This document shows positions 33,991 through 45,211 of a DNA stretch of 64,000 bases, one piece after another. The stretch is from Ptychodera flava (taxonomy: Eukaryota > Hemichordata > Enteropneusta > Ptychoderidae), in assembly GCF_041260155.1 (NCBI RefSeq), contig NC_091930.1:40149937-40213936 (forward strand). The letters are read 5' to 3'. The position numbers and the translations under genes are program-made. The stretch's first letter is position 1. The number at the start of each line of letters is the position of its first letter. Under the pieces are notes generated by a model. It ran no database searches. It had not been told where the DNA came from and saw only the letters and a program-made list of their open reading frames with translations.

Positions 33991-34589
33991 GTTCGGTTCT
34001 CGTGAGGATACTTTGCTTCCAAATCAAACAAATTGTGAAAAGTTTGTATGCACGCAAAACTCCGCAGTACAGCTAACAACGGGAAGGTACAAAACAAAAG
34101 CGAGGCATTGGACCCGTACTTTACTCTGCATCGAGAGGCTTACTGATCATGTTATCTACGTTCGATCACAGTGCATTCCCCTTATATTGTGAACCTACGT
34201 AGGTTCATGCACTGATTTCTAGTTGGACAATGCTTCTTACATCGGGAGAATAATGTGTAGAGATATGTTTACACGGAATATGTCACAATTAATCGATTGT
34301 TGTAATCGCTATAAGGATATAAAAATGAAAAACGCCTAGTAAAATGATTTCAATTGTTTTTAAAAGCAACTTTATATCAATGCCCGGTCAATAATCACGT
34401 TCATTCATTTTAAATATACAATGCAATTTTTTGAAGGCTACGGCAAAATTGTTACTGATCAAGAACAAATTCTCAATTCCGAAGTTAAATCATAAGGATT
34501 TTTACACCTTAACTTTAAGAAGAATAGGTCATGGTTTTACCAAGAATTGCATAAACGGTTCTAGAGTTTTGTGGGATCGGTTAGAGAAA

Positions 34590-34870
34590 CTTGTAGTTGG
34601 TTCGATAAATGGAGGTTATGGCACTGTGCCAGACCGATCTTGCTGCTCAACCATGACTATAACATCTTGCTGCGTGCGATGGCAAATAGGATTAAAAGTG
34701 CTTCCAAATATTATTAAAAGTGAACAGGTTTGATATCTAAAAGGACGCTTTGTGGAAAAATAGTTACCTGACAAAAGAAGACAGGATGGTTTATTTAATT
34801 TTTGGATTTTTTAAGACATTCGATTGTGTCGAACACACTTTCATGTTATTGACACCGATGAAATTTGGTT
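34590..34870 (+). pseudogene. Degenerate LINE reverse-transcriptase fragment
   Basis: Across three frames the sequence spells reverse-transcriptase motifs: RPILLLNHDYNILLRAMANR (from 34631), VLPNIIKSEQV then YLKGRFVEK after a stop, and FKTFDCVEHTFMLL (about 34808-34850), which corresponds to the first Asp-containing RT block. Frameshifts and stops break it throughout, so it is a dead remnant. A further LINE-like piece lies at 35933-36127. Confidence 0.6.
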
Positions 34871-34873
34871 TTT

Positions 34874-34876
<3 letters not shown>

Positions 34877-34942
<66 letters not shown>
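34877..34942. repeat. (AT)n microsatellite
   Basis: About 33 AT units lie between the LINE remnant and the Penelope-like fragment. Confidence 0.95.
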
Positions 34943-34944
<2 letters not shown>

Positions 34945-34954
34945 TTTGCTTGTC

Positions 34955-35528
34955 AACACAAATCACTTCAAGTGCAAAGTAATAAAATGTGTTACTTAAG
35001 TTTCATGCATCCTGCATATCTTCAGACAGAAGTGAAAGTGTTGTCCTCTGTTGAACACGGAGAAGTTTTACATCGGTCTCTATGATAATACCTTCACGAC
35101 GCGCTTCACTAACCACATGCAATCATTCCGTAACGAGAAATATAAGAACAATACTGAGTTGTCAAAGTATGTATGTAACTTTAAGAGTAAGGACCAAGTG
35201 TTTGACATTTCGTGGTCATTTATTGACAAAGCATCGAGCTACTCTAACATAAGCAAGCGATGTAATCTTTGTATATCAGAAAAGCTGCACGTTATCAACG
35301 CTGACAAATCTACACTATTAAACAAACGCTCTGAGTTGATTTCAAAATATGCCACCAAAACAAATATTATTTATAAAATTTTAACACCACCTACAAATAG
35401 AGTGGTACGTCCCAAACATATAAATGAGAGTGTTGCTAGGAATCCTTTCACTTCTGTTTGAAGATTGCAGGATGCATGAAACTTAAGTAATATATTTTAT
35501 TACTTTATACTAGAAGTAATTTGTGTTA
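34955..35528 (+). mobile_element. Penelope-like GIY-YIG fragment framed by inverted repeats
   Basis: The frame 35051-35461 encodes FYIGLYDNTFTTRFTNH, FRNEKYKNNTELSKYV, SNISKRCNLCISEKLHV and LLNKRSELISKY. This is the pattern of the C-terminal GIY-YIG endonuclease of Penelope-like retroelements. The GIY-YIG entry (YIG.YDN.F..R...H), the CxxC and the NKR block can be seen. The rest of the polymerase is missing. The fragment is bounded by inverted repeats of about 68 bases (34955-35022 and 35461-35528) and by AT tracts on both sides. Confidence 0.7.
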
Positions 35529-35586
35529 TTATTTATAACGCTCTGCTTAGATCGAGCACTGTAATTTCCCACGAAGACATCTGTAC

Positions 35587-35588
<2 letters not shown>

Positions 35589-35661
<73 letters not shown>

Positions 35662-35686
35662 TAATATCTGATATCTGTACATTATA

Positions 35687-35750
<64 letters not shown>
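35589..35750. repeat. (TA)n microsatellites
   Basis: Two TA runs (35589-35658 and about 35683-35750) are separated by a short unique stretch that repeats ATCTGTACATTA. Confidence 0.95.
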
Positions 35751-35751
<1 letters not shown>

Positions 35752-35932
35752 CTCAGTTTAAATTAGTTTATGTTACATGTAAGTTATTGCATCGGCATAA
35801 ATTGTGGAAATTGACATTAACAGACATTTGGGTGTTAAGCATGTTATAAAAAGACTATTGTGGGCATTTCTTGTTTGAGTGCATCATTAAATTGCGATTC
35901 TGCTAAAAAGTGAACGAGATGATAAATATGGA

Positions 35933-36127
35933 TTGGAAACAAACTTTAAAATACTTTTGAAACAAATAGTTTATGGTTATGTGTTAGATGTTGATAGGTT
36001 TAATGAGATGAATATAGTTATTAGTATAGCTACTTTTGCACTACATAAGACAAATATGAAAAATGTACTGATCGTTTTCTTTTCTCAAGGAAAAATAAAT
36101 GTATTTAAACATTCCAAAAAATATTGA
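35933..36127 (+). pseudogene. Possible LINE C-terminal remnant
   Basis: The frame NFKILLKQIVYGY...NEMNIVISIATFALHKTNM resembles the region after the reverse transcriptase in LINE elements, where an N.I..IAK..I.K motif is common. It lies in the same orientation as the RT remnant at 34590, so both may belong to one element split by the Penelope-like fragment and AT tracts. Confidence 0.3.
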
Positions 36128-37168
36128 ATACATGGAACATGTGATAACGAACACACAGTTGAAGACTTGTGTGTATTATCATTTGTTTTTTCTTTCTTTT
36201 CCAAATAGACTAGACTTGTAAAACTTAGGTACTGTTTAAAAATCTTAAAAGAACAGAAAATTTATTCTAAAGTATTCAATAAAGGAATATTTAAGGGAAG
36301 AATAAAATTGTTTTTTTTTTGGATGCGGGGACGTTTTGCGTACGGGAGTAAAAGCAATAGAAGTGGCTGTCGTTTCTCACATTCCTGGCCGCTGGGAGTG
36401 CGGGATCGACAATGTGGGAAAAATCGATCCCACACTCTCAGAAACCGTCCCACACTCTGCAGTAAGTGTTACATGAGCTCTGATTGGATGATAAATAGTC
36501 TGTTTCGTTCCACGCGCAAAATGTTATCCAATGACACGACGAGTAACACACGGACCAGAACTACAACGTAAGCAGGTCAAAGTACAGTGGCAGACGACAG
36601 AGTTGTCACGATTTTGGATAATATTGTACATGTCCAATATGAATTTAACGCATTTTGTGGTCATGTGAGAAAACGGCTCGTGTGAGACAAAATATCCCCA
36701 ACTCGTGTGAGAAATCTGATCCCAGGTCCTTGGGGTGTGAGATTCTATTAATCTCACCCTTGTCCTGGTTACAAGGGCTGCTCAGTGGGGCTCTCGTCCA
36801 ACCGCCCCTACAGTTTAAGGAAATCAAATAAAAAAAATTGCATGCAAGATGGCACGATATGACGAGAGGTTTTCATTCTAGGAGCAACTGATCTATGTTT
36901 AAAACATTATTTTCTGAGGAAAAGCCAAAAAATATAACTTCAACATTATGAAGAAGAAGCTGTAGAAGTCCCTCCTAAGTAATGACTGTGCTTAAAGGCA
37001 TGCGCCAGGCTGCAGATTGTCTTCCCAGGAAATTTTCTCACTATATTACAATTTAAAGGGACAACAAAAGGCTATAACACGTTCATAGTCCTTTTACATG
37101 TATCTTGAATGTCAGTACTTCCTCACATCCTTGCCGGAAAATGCCGAGAGAGTTTGACCGGTAAGAAG
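36128..37168. other. No recognisable gene
   Basis: A small inverted repeat (GTGCGGGATCG / CGATCCCACAC, about 36399-36437) and several TGTGAGA motifs occur at 36660-36760. There is no coding evidence. Confidence 0.4.
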
Positions 37169-37199
37169 GCTTGACTACGCAGTTTCTGCGTAGTGAAGC
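37169..37199. repeat. 14-bp-arm hairpin
   Basis: GCTTGACTACGCAG pairs with CTGCGTAGTGAAGC across a 3-base loop, with one mismatch. Role unknown. Confidence 0.6.
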
Positions 37200-38013
37200 T
37201 TCATTACGTATTCATGGTGACCCCTGGCCAGCTGTCAATAACTTTGGGGGCTTTTGTCTTTTGGCCTGCTTTGCATATGCGTCGTTGGACACGACCTGCC
37301 AATCACCCAGGTAGTCAATTAAACTATTAATTGACTGTTTACCGACCCAATTAACACTATCCAGCAGTATCAGTCATATTTTAATCGCGTGGCCCGGGTG
37401 GGCACAACCTAGGAACGCGTGTATTTCTGTATGTACGTTTCACTTGTGGTGTTGTTTGTACCATCGTGTGTCCTTGTTTCACCTACAGCATTACCTTCAA
37501 GGTGACAGGCTTACTATTAAAGTTCAGTATCATGGCACCGAGTTCTGCCACGGTGAAAACCACCTGTTTTGCCTACTAATTACTGCCCGTCGCTGCCCGT
37601 CCTGAATGTAGCCTATCTATAGCTACAGTAATCACATAAATCATTTATCAGTTTTGATATATACTCCTAAATTGTAAGTTTGATCAAAATCGAGACCACA
37701 TTCAAGGGCTATGCAGACTGTCCATGTAAGCACACACAGTGACAAGAAGGCGGCAAACACCTACTCACCAAGCACATCGAATCGGCGAAAAGAAGCATAA
37801 AAAGCTAGGCTTATCGCCAAAACAAACGCGCCAAGCGCTAACAAAAACCCATACCAAGCGGCCCTTTTCAGGGCCACCAAATACTCCAAAAGGGAACTAC
37901 CAAAAAATACGATAAGATGACATAGAACACACAAACACTTAAAAGAAATAACAAAAATCGTACACATAACAAACAACTGAAACACAACATTAAATACAAA
38001 AGAAACAATCACA
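37200..38013. other. No intact gene; A-rich tail probably belongs to the retroelement that follows
   Basis: 37200-37740 shows no recognised feature. From about 37760 the plus strand becomes A- and C-rich with many stops, like the composition of the 38,014-38,761 retroelement piece, so it may be its degenerate N-terminal part. The minus-strand frame 37761-38012 is the shadow of this. Confidence 0.35.
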
Positions 38014-38761
38014 GTAACGTAACAGAAAACATGGCCGTGGAAATAAATCAGCTATTCCAAAGAAAAGCCGACAACAACATGAAATTCAACAACAACCTAT
38101 CATCGCTCAAACTATGAAACTCCGAAAAATAGTACTAGGCAAAAGCCTTAAAATTCATTCGGACACCAACAAAACCAAACAGAATAAAACCACCTCAGGA
38201 TTTCAACAAATAAAGTCGTATAATGTGACTACGCTACATCGTGAGACACAAACGATCGCAACAACACCAATTCAAAGAAAAGTCAAATTGGACTCCACGA
38301 ACAACAAAAAAACAAAAACTTGAAAGCTATCTGAAGCTGCTAAACTCGCACTTCTAGAGAAACCCTTTCAAACAAGGAAACAAAACATGTCGCGTGCCAA
38401 AAGAATCGCGATAAACCAGCTTGAAAACATTGGACAAATTTTGGGAAAATTACCCTCGACAAGGGTCGGTTTTTCGTTATTGTCAACACAAACGATTACG
38501 TACTCGAATGCGAAAGGCAATTACGTAACACTCAGTATTATACACAACAAGCCAGAACAAACAGTAAACAAAGTGTATGAACTATTAATTAAAATGTACG
38601 AGAACAAGCACATCAACCAGGATACTTGTAAGTATCTTGATCCAATAAACATAAAATCCGTACCCCGCAGTGGTACTTATTGCCTAAAAATTCACAAACC
38701 TCCGCAAAAATCTAAAAGACACACCAGTCAAAACAAAATTTACCGAAGTAAAGAAATATAG
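38014..38761 (+). pseudogene. Penelope-like reverse-transcriptase N-terminal remnant
   Basis: The frame 38387-38761 contains NKVYELLIKMYENKHINQ then DTCKYLDPINIKSV and YCLKIHKPPQKSK. The YL.P....... (Y/F).LPKIHKP-like pattern is typical of the start of the Penelope-like RT domain. Downstream RT motifs including the catalytic Asp pair are not found, and upstream frames are broken. It is a truncated, inactive copy of different composition from the GIY-YIG fragment at 35051. Confidence 0.5.
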
Positions 38762-38903
38762 AACAAACAAACCGAACCACCAAACGGACTCACAACGTGA
38801 CCAAAATTAATATACTTGCCTCGCTAATCGGAAAGCAAGACCACTAAAATGCATTAAAATAAATTTTCACAAACAAAAACTAAGGAAAGAATCTACACTG
38901 CGA

Positions 38904-38943
38904 CTGATGAGAAACCACACTCGGGTTTCGAAACGCAAGCGTC
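38904..38943 (+). ncRNA. Hammerhead-ribozyme-like core (degenerate)
   Basis: CTGATGA (38904-38910), a perfect 6-bp stem II GAAACC/GGTTTC with a 7-base loop, GAAA (38930-38933), a short stem III CGC/GCG and GTC (38941-38943) occur in the right order for a type I hammerhead. Such motifs are known in Penelope-like elements, and a Penelope-like fragment is adjacent. The bases flanking the core do not form a convincing stem I, so activity is doubtful. Confidence 0.4.
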
Positions 38944-38986
38944 AAAGGGCGACTCTATCAACTTTTGTAACAACATAGGTCCGGCA

Positions 38987-39205
38987 CACTGCATGAAAAG
39001 CCAATAATACTTACTGTATTTGCATGGATCATTGCCTGTATTTTAGCTGAAGAGTGCATATACAGATGAATACAGTCAATAATCCATTGCTTGTATTCAG
39101 CAAGCCTGTATTCACGTGGATTCATGTGAATTCACGTGTATTATTCAATAATACTGTCGACTCATTAATGTGAATTTATCTGTATTATTGCGTTTTCATG
39201 CAGTG
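38987..39205. mobile_element. MITE family, copy 1 (219 bp)
   Basis: Terminal inverted repeats CACTGCATGAAAA and TTTTCATGCAGTG bound an AT-rich interior with many GTATTCACGTG-type palindromic motifs. It closely matches 40289-40504 over its full length. It is non-coding. Confidence 0.75.
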
Positions 39206-40288
39206 GCAGCGTCTCGCCATAAGCTTTCCCCACACAAACAAAACATTACCGTACACACTAATCCAACTTCTCTACAAATATCCAAAGCGGAACAAACATT
39301 TCATTAACACAAACAATCGGATAAGAATGTAGGAACACATTTTCGAAACGAATCAAACACAAACTCGACACAAAAACATTTAGGATAGTTAGGTGGGGAG
39401 CCTGTTTCACATTTTTTACATCTCGCTATATTGTCTTTGATTCTAAAAATAAAGTCATCTGCCACTTTTTCTGTATACGCGGTTTGGCAAAACTCATCTC
39501 TTCAATCGAAAGTCGGGCGATTTCATGGTTCTTTGGGGCACTTAAGTGTCCGTCGAGCTTAAGGAATGTAGTTACATTCGCGATGTTTTATTCGAAAATT
39601 ATTTATTCCTTTAAGGGCAAATGCACATAATTTATGCTGTTGGAAATACTGGCCGCTCATAAACAAGACAATAAACTCAATATATGTGCATTTTTACTTA
39701 TATTGTCAAAGTACCACCGACACCCACAAAAAACCAAATGGTTCAGTCCAGGTATTTGCAACTCTGCCATCCGACTGGTCAACAGGAAATCAACCATAGG
39801 TGTCTTTTGGCACGCGTATACGCCAGTCACCTAGGCGACGGTAATCTGCACCACTTATCACCATCGGGAAGGTACTCCTCCCCATATACCACTGGTGATC
39901 CCACCCTCAAAGCACTGCGTCATTCGACCAAGCATTGTTATTGTAATTTCCTGCATAAAATTAACAGCGAGGTCAACCGGTCAAACTCTCTCGGCATTTT
40001 CTCTCATCGGCAACTGATGCCAACTGATAAACTTGTACTTTACTCAAACATCCATGTGGTCAGATTATTTATTCTGCACAAAAGAGTTTGCTTGAGTATC
40101 GTTTTACCTAAAGACAAAAAAATCATCAGCGTATAAAAGTGGGAGGACAAGACGCGTTTAAGGTCACTGTTAATTTTTTACAGAAGAAGAGGCGAGCTGA
40201 CCAAAAGGTATCACTTTCAAAGTCAAAATTGAAGCTTTGCAATCTCTAGAATAAAACAACATGTACCTAAATGATCGCTCATCACTGT
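39206..40288. other. No recognisable gene
   Basis: Frames at 39634-39834 and 39684-40136 overlap each other and show no domain. Nothing else is supported. Confidence 0.35.
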
Positions 40289-40504
40289 CACTGCATAAAA
40301 ATCCTATAATACTTACTGTATTAGCATGGATTAATGCCTGTATTTTAGCTGAAGAGTGCATATACAGATGAATACAGTCAAGAATCCATTTCTTGTATTC
40401 AGCAAGCCTGTATTCATGTGGATTCATGTGAATTTACGTGTATTATACTATAATACAGACAACTCATTAATGTGAATTTATCTGTATTATTGCGTTTTCA
40501 TGCA
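40289..40504. mobile_element. MITE family, copy 2 (216 bp)
   Basis: Same family and orientation as 38987-39205: begins CACTGCATAAAAA, ends GCGTTTTCATGCA, with the shared interior GCTGAAGAGTGCATATACAG. The ends are slightly decayed compared with copy 1. Confidence 0.75.
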
Positions 40505-40890
40505 CTCTGTCGTTTTAACAAAAGAAATACACAAGGCGTTTATATCATGTTCAATAATGCAAGTTTTCTATTTGCGATTTTAGGATGACTAATGTCTACG
40601 AGACTTTGTTGTCAAGTGATTTTTGAGGCATCGCATAAAATTCTACTGATGCGTCACTCACACAGAGTGAATAGTGACACATTTTGTAGTGTGACTGAAC
40701 CGTATAAAAGGAACAGAATGCGCTTACACGAGTGCGCGTTGTTTGTGATAACACACTCGAGATGTGCATCCTGCAGTACAGCTGTCTTGTGATGGTGCAC
40801 TGCGAAAGACATCAAAGTACTAGTAGTCTGGAAACTTAACGTTTTTCCGAAATGCCGTTTATTAAAAATCTGAATGTCTCTCTGTCATCT

Positions 40891-40976
40891 CAATAAATAT
40901 ATAAACACATAAATAAATAAATATATAAATATATCAATAAATATATAAACACATAAATAAATAAATATATAAATAT
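40891..40976. repeat. Tandem duplication of a 43-bp AT-rich unit
   Basis: The unit AATAAATATATAAACACATA plus the following AATAAATAAATATATAAATA is present twice, immediately upstream of the first exon of the second SRCR array. Confidence 0.85.
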
Positions 40977-40999
40977 TTTTTGTCATATTTTATGCGAAG

Positions 41000-42292
41000 C
41001 TGCCGCTAACAACGGAACCCGGGTGAGGTTGGTGAACTCGATACTAACAAACAAAGGACGACTTGAAGTGTTGGTTGATGACCTATGGGGAACTGTGTGT
41101 GGAGATGGTTTTGATTCAAACACGGCCAGAGTGGTATGCAGAGAACTGGGCCTAAGGTAAAAGGAACATAAAAACAGTATTATCTACTATGGCATCTCGA
41201 GTACCAGGTTTGCATAATGAAGAGCTTTAGGCTATATACACGTCTCTCAAAATGGTCCATTAATATACATTTTATCTTTTCAAAGCTAAGCTGGCTGTTT
41301 TGTAGTCACTGAATTGCCAAGATCTCCGCCCGAATGTGTATTCATGTTTTTTAATGAATTATTATTATGTACGCAAATCAGGACTTTTTTCGGAAAACAG
41401 ATGAAAGTGACACTTCAGTTTAGAATTCTTTGATTGTACTTCACTCTGTCATGATTGTCATGGAAATAGAAGTGATTATTTGTTTTGCCATAAATATATA
41501 CGAACTATGAACACACTCTGTGTGTCTACTATCTTGCAGCATTATATTGCCTTTGAAAAATGTAAACTTCTTCCCTTTTTACCCACACTTTTACAAGTAA
41601 AGCATTGTCTAATGTGTGATCGGTTGTAGATGATAAAATATCATCACCGACAAAATCGTGTATGGCCATACTAGCATATTCAGACCGATGGACATAGTCA
41701 TATGTTGTAACAGAGCAAACTTTTCCTGAGTGCAAATTTACATTTCTAGTATGGAGTCTGATTCACAATTAATTGGCTGATTATATACATGAACACAACG
41801 GCAAACAAAAAAGTTTAGCTTACAAAGAATTTTGCTGACGAAAGGCGTCTTTCAAAAGGTTGAATAAGTTCCAAGCTAGCCCAGGTCACTCCTGTCGTAA
41901 GAATAAGGTGAACTTAGAAAAAGCGCAAATTGTATTACCGTGGGTGGAGGGACGGTGCCATGGATGATGTTGCATCCTGTCTGTCTGTGCGTTTGTCTGT
42001 GAGTCTATATCTTTCTATCTGTCTTTCTGTCTGTCTTTCTGTCGGTATGTCTGTCTGCAGCTCTTTATTTGTCTGTCTGTCTGTTTGTCTCTGCATTTTT
42101 CGTTTTATTCACTCAGTGGTGGAACTGTATATAATGATGCAAAATACGGAGAAGGAAGTGGACCAGTCTGGTTTGACAGTATTCGTTGCACTGGAAATGA
42201 ACAGTCAATTTTTGAATGTGGATTTTCAGAAAACAGAAAAAATAACTGCGGCCACTATCAGTATGTCAGCGTCTCCTGCACATCGACACCAA
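41000..42292 (+). pseudogene. Paralogue SRCR domain 1 (41000-41156, 42117-42292), open
   Basis: [38 protein letters not shown]; then SGGTVYNDAKYGEGSGPVWF, IRC, FEC, NNC, SVSC. It has six cysteines and intact splice sites, and both exon lengths equal those of the intact gene's domain 1. The acceptor TATGCGAAG is weak. The exon starts in phase 1 and needs an upstream signal exon that I could not find. Confidence 0.8.
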
Positions 42293-42629
42293 GTGAGTCA
42301 GTGACCTTTGCTTATTTTGTGAAAATAATCGTTTAAAATGGCACTTAATATAGGAGGATGAACGTTCGTGCGTTTTGCAGTGAGAAAAGTGTAGTGAGCA
42401 TGTAATCTCAAAATGTTAGGAAATGTCAAACAGGTGTCGGTCGAAAACGGAGCACAATTCATTAATGGATTTTTGCCAGGTTTATGTAATATTTTCCCGC
42501 CCCAGAGATGTAATGAAAGACTCATGGGTGACTATAATCACAGTTATTCATTTCATGTGCCCATGACCAGTGGATATTCGCTGTCATAGCAAAGTTAAAC
42601 CGAACCATTTTTTCTCACTCTTGATCAAG

Positions 42630-43384
<755 letters not shown>

Positions 43385-44439
43385 GTAAATCTGTGATTTC
43401 TCATTACGAATAACATAGTATTCTATTCGGAACTATTACATTACAGTTCAAGCTTCATGCTGAGGAAAATACGGGTGTCATGACACCATTAACATGAGAT
43501 TAAACTAGAAATACATAAAAAAGTATTTTTGTACTTTTGAATCGCAAGAGCCGTTTGCACAGCTAAAAACACTCCTTCTGTATAGAAAGTATGTTGCAAT
43601 ATCTCGTGTTATCATGCATGCCATGCCTGTATTGCTATTCTTCTATTGTTTAGAAGGTACTGATATGAATCTATTATATTTTCATTGTAACCGAATTAGG
43701 GTTATGCGTACCCTTCGCTGGTATGTCCATATACATAAAACAGCTGAGCGAATAGGACTTATGATACTCCGAAACGCCATTGATAATTTAGTGGCCAAAA
43801 TTTTGTTGTTTACATTCAGTTCAGGGGCACTGAACTTAGGTACAAGCAAATTTTCACCAAAATACAAACAAAGGAATGCATTGCAAATTTGTACGTTTTC
43901 CGACCGACACCTGTCATCGTTCACGGCCGGTGCAGTGTTTTCTTGTCGTGTTAAGCTGGTGAAGATTACGGTCCCGGTTGACGGTGCATCATGATAAACC
44001 ACTATACGACACGTTCCTATTGACGAGTTGAAGTATCTAGACGGTGAATTACATCATCTACAGCCGTAAATGAGCCACAAAATACCAACCGCACTGAAAA
44101 TACTCGCGATAGAAAAGTTGGACGTGTCATATTTCTGATTTGTACCTGTCAGTGAGATTCACAGGCCATGATCGTGTCCGATGCGGGTTTCCGTTCGGAC
44201 ACAATGTAAGATACTGGGGAAAATCAAACTTTTGTTTAGGTTGTTAAAAGAAGTTCAGTTCTATTAAGGCAAGCCAGAAATGAAAATATACGAGCAGACG
44301 ATGTAAAAATTTAAAGTGTTTATTCATACAGTAACAAAATGTACGTGAACGAGTTACGACACTTCACGCTTCTCCCAATGGGTTCACAAGTTCCATTCTA
44401 AGATGGTAAATGTGGCATATTTGACGTTTAACGACATGT

Positions 44440-44725
44440 ATAATTCTTGGAGATAAACTGACTGGTACGGCTACAATATCCATTGTGCCGATGTCGCAGA
44501 GCTGTTTGCTCTATGCTCTCAGCTGTTCATACGCGATCGAGCTTGAAATCGAACGCTGGTGCGGCGCACTTATTTTGACCCGATTTTGGCGGCCTCATAA
44601 CTTTCGCGAAGGGATGAGGTTATGTTTCAAAACACGCAAAAACACTCATTTTACACACTCAAGCCTATGTTTCACATCCATCGCCATTCTAAACTTAAAA
44701 ATTGCTATTTTGAAAATCTAAGCAT
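44440..44725 (+). repeat. Dispersed repeat, inverse partner at 62640-62930
   Basis: It shares GAAATCGAACGCTGGTGCGG, GCCTCATAACTTTCGCGAAG and GATGAGGTTATGTTTCAAAA with the inverse strand of 62640-62930. Both copies leave a short open frame with PHNFREGMR...FKTRK..HFT, which reflects shared descent of the repeat and not a recognised protein. Confidence 0.65.
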
Positions 44726-45211
44726 CAGTCTGAGAGCAAGGCGGTCACTATGCCAGTCTTAGTATTAGTACTTAATTGTTACCGAACGAAGGGCAGAACA
44801 GAAAGTACTTCATATGTAAATTAGAGGGCTAAAAACCAGATCAAGACATAAATATAAAGGTTTTCTAAATTTCATACATGTACTGAGCTCAACCAATTCT
44901 TTTCTAAAATGCTGCAGTTCGTTTTGAATACAGTAAGATATAATATAAATGTATGCGCGTAAGAGTAAGCATGTGCACTGCACGTCGGGCAACCAACACA
45001 ACATTCCAAGGACAAATTATTAATGAATATCGTTTGCCCTCTGGTTTACCATTAGTATCCCCATATTTCGTGTTCGGAGGCGAAGATCTTGGACTGTTCG
45101 CACAGTAAACTTAAACTGCAACCGCAGCAGATATCCTGCATTCACATAACTTGTTTGCGTAAAAATATCTATGCCTTTACATTGGTGATCACATCTCTCT
45201 TCTTCTCAGAG

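Noticed and set aside
43614..44002. Open frames of 126 and 106 codons on both strands
   Set aside because: Both strands are open over the same interval, no domain is recognised, and it is intronic to the decayed array.
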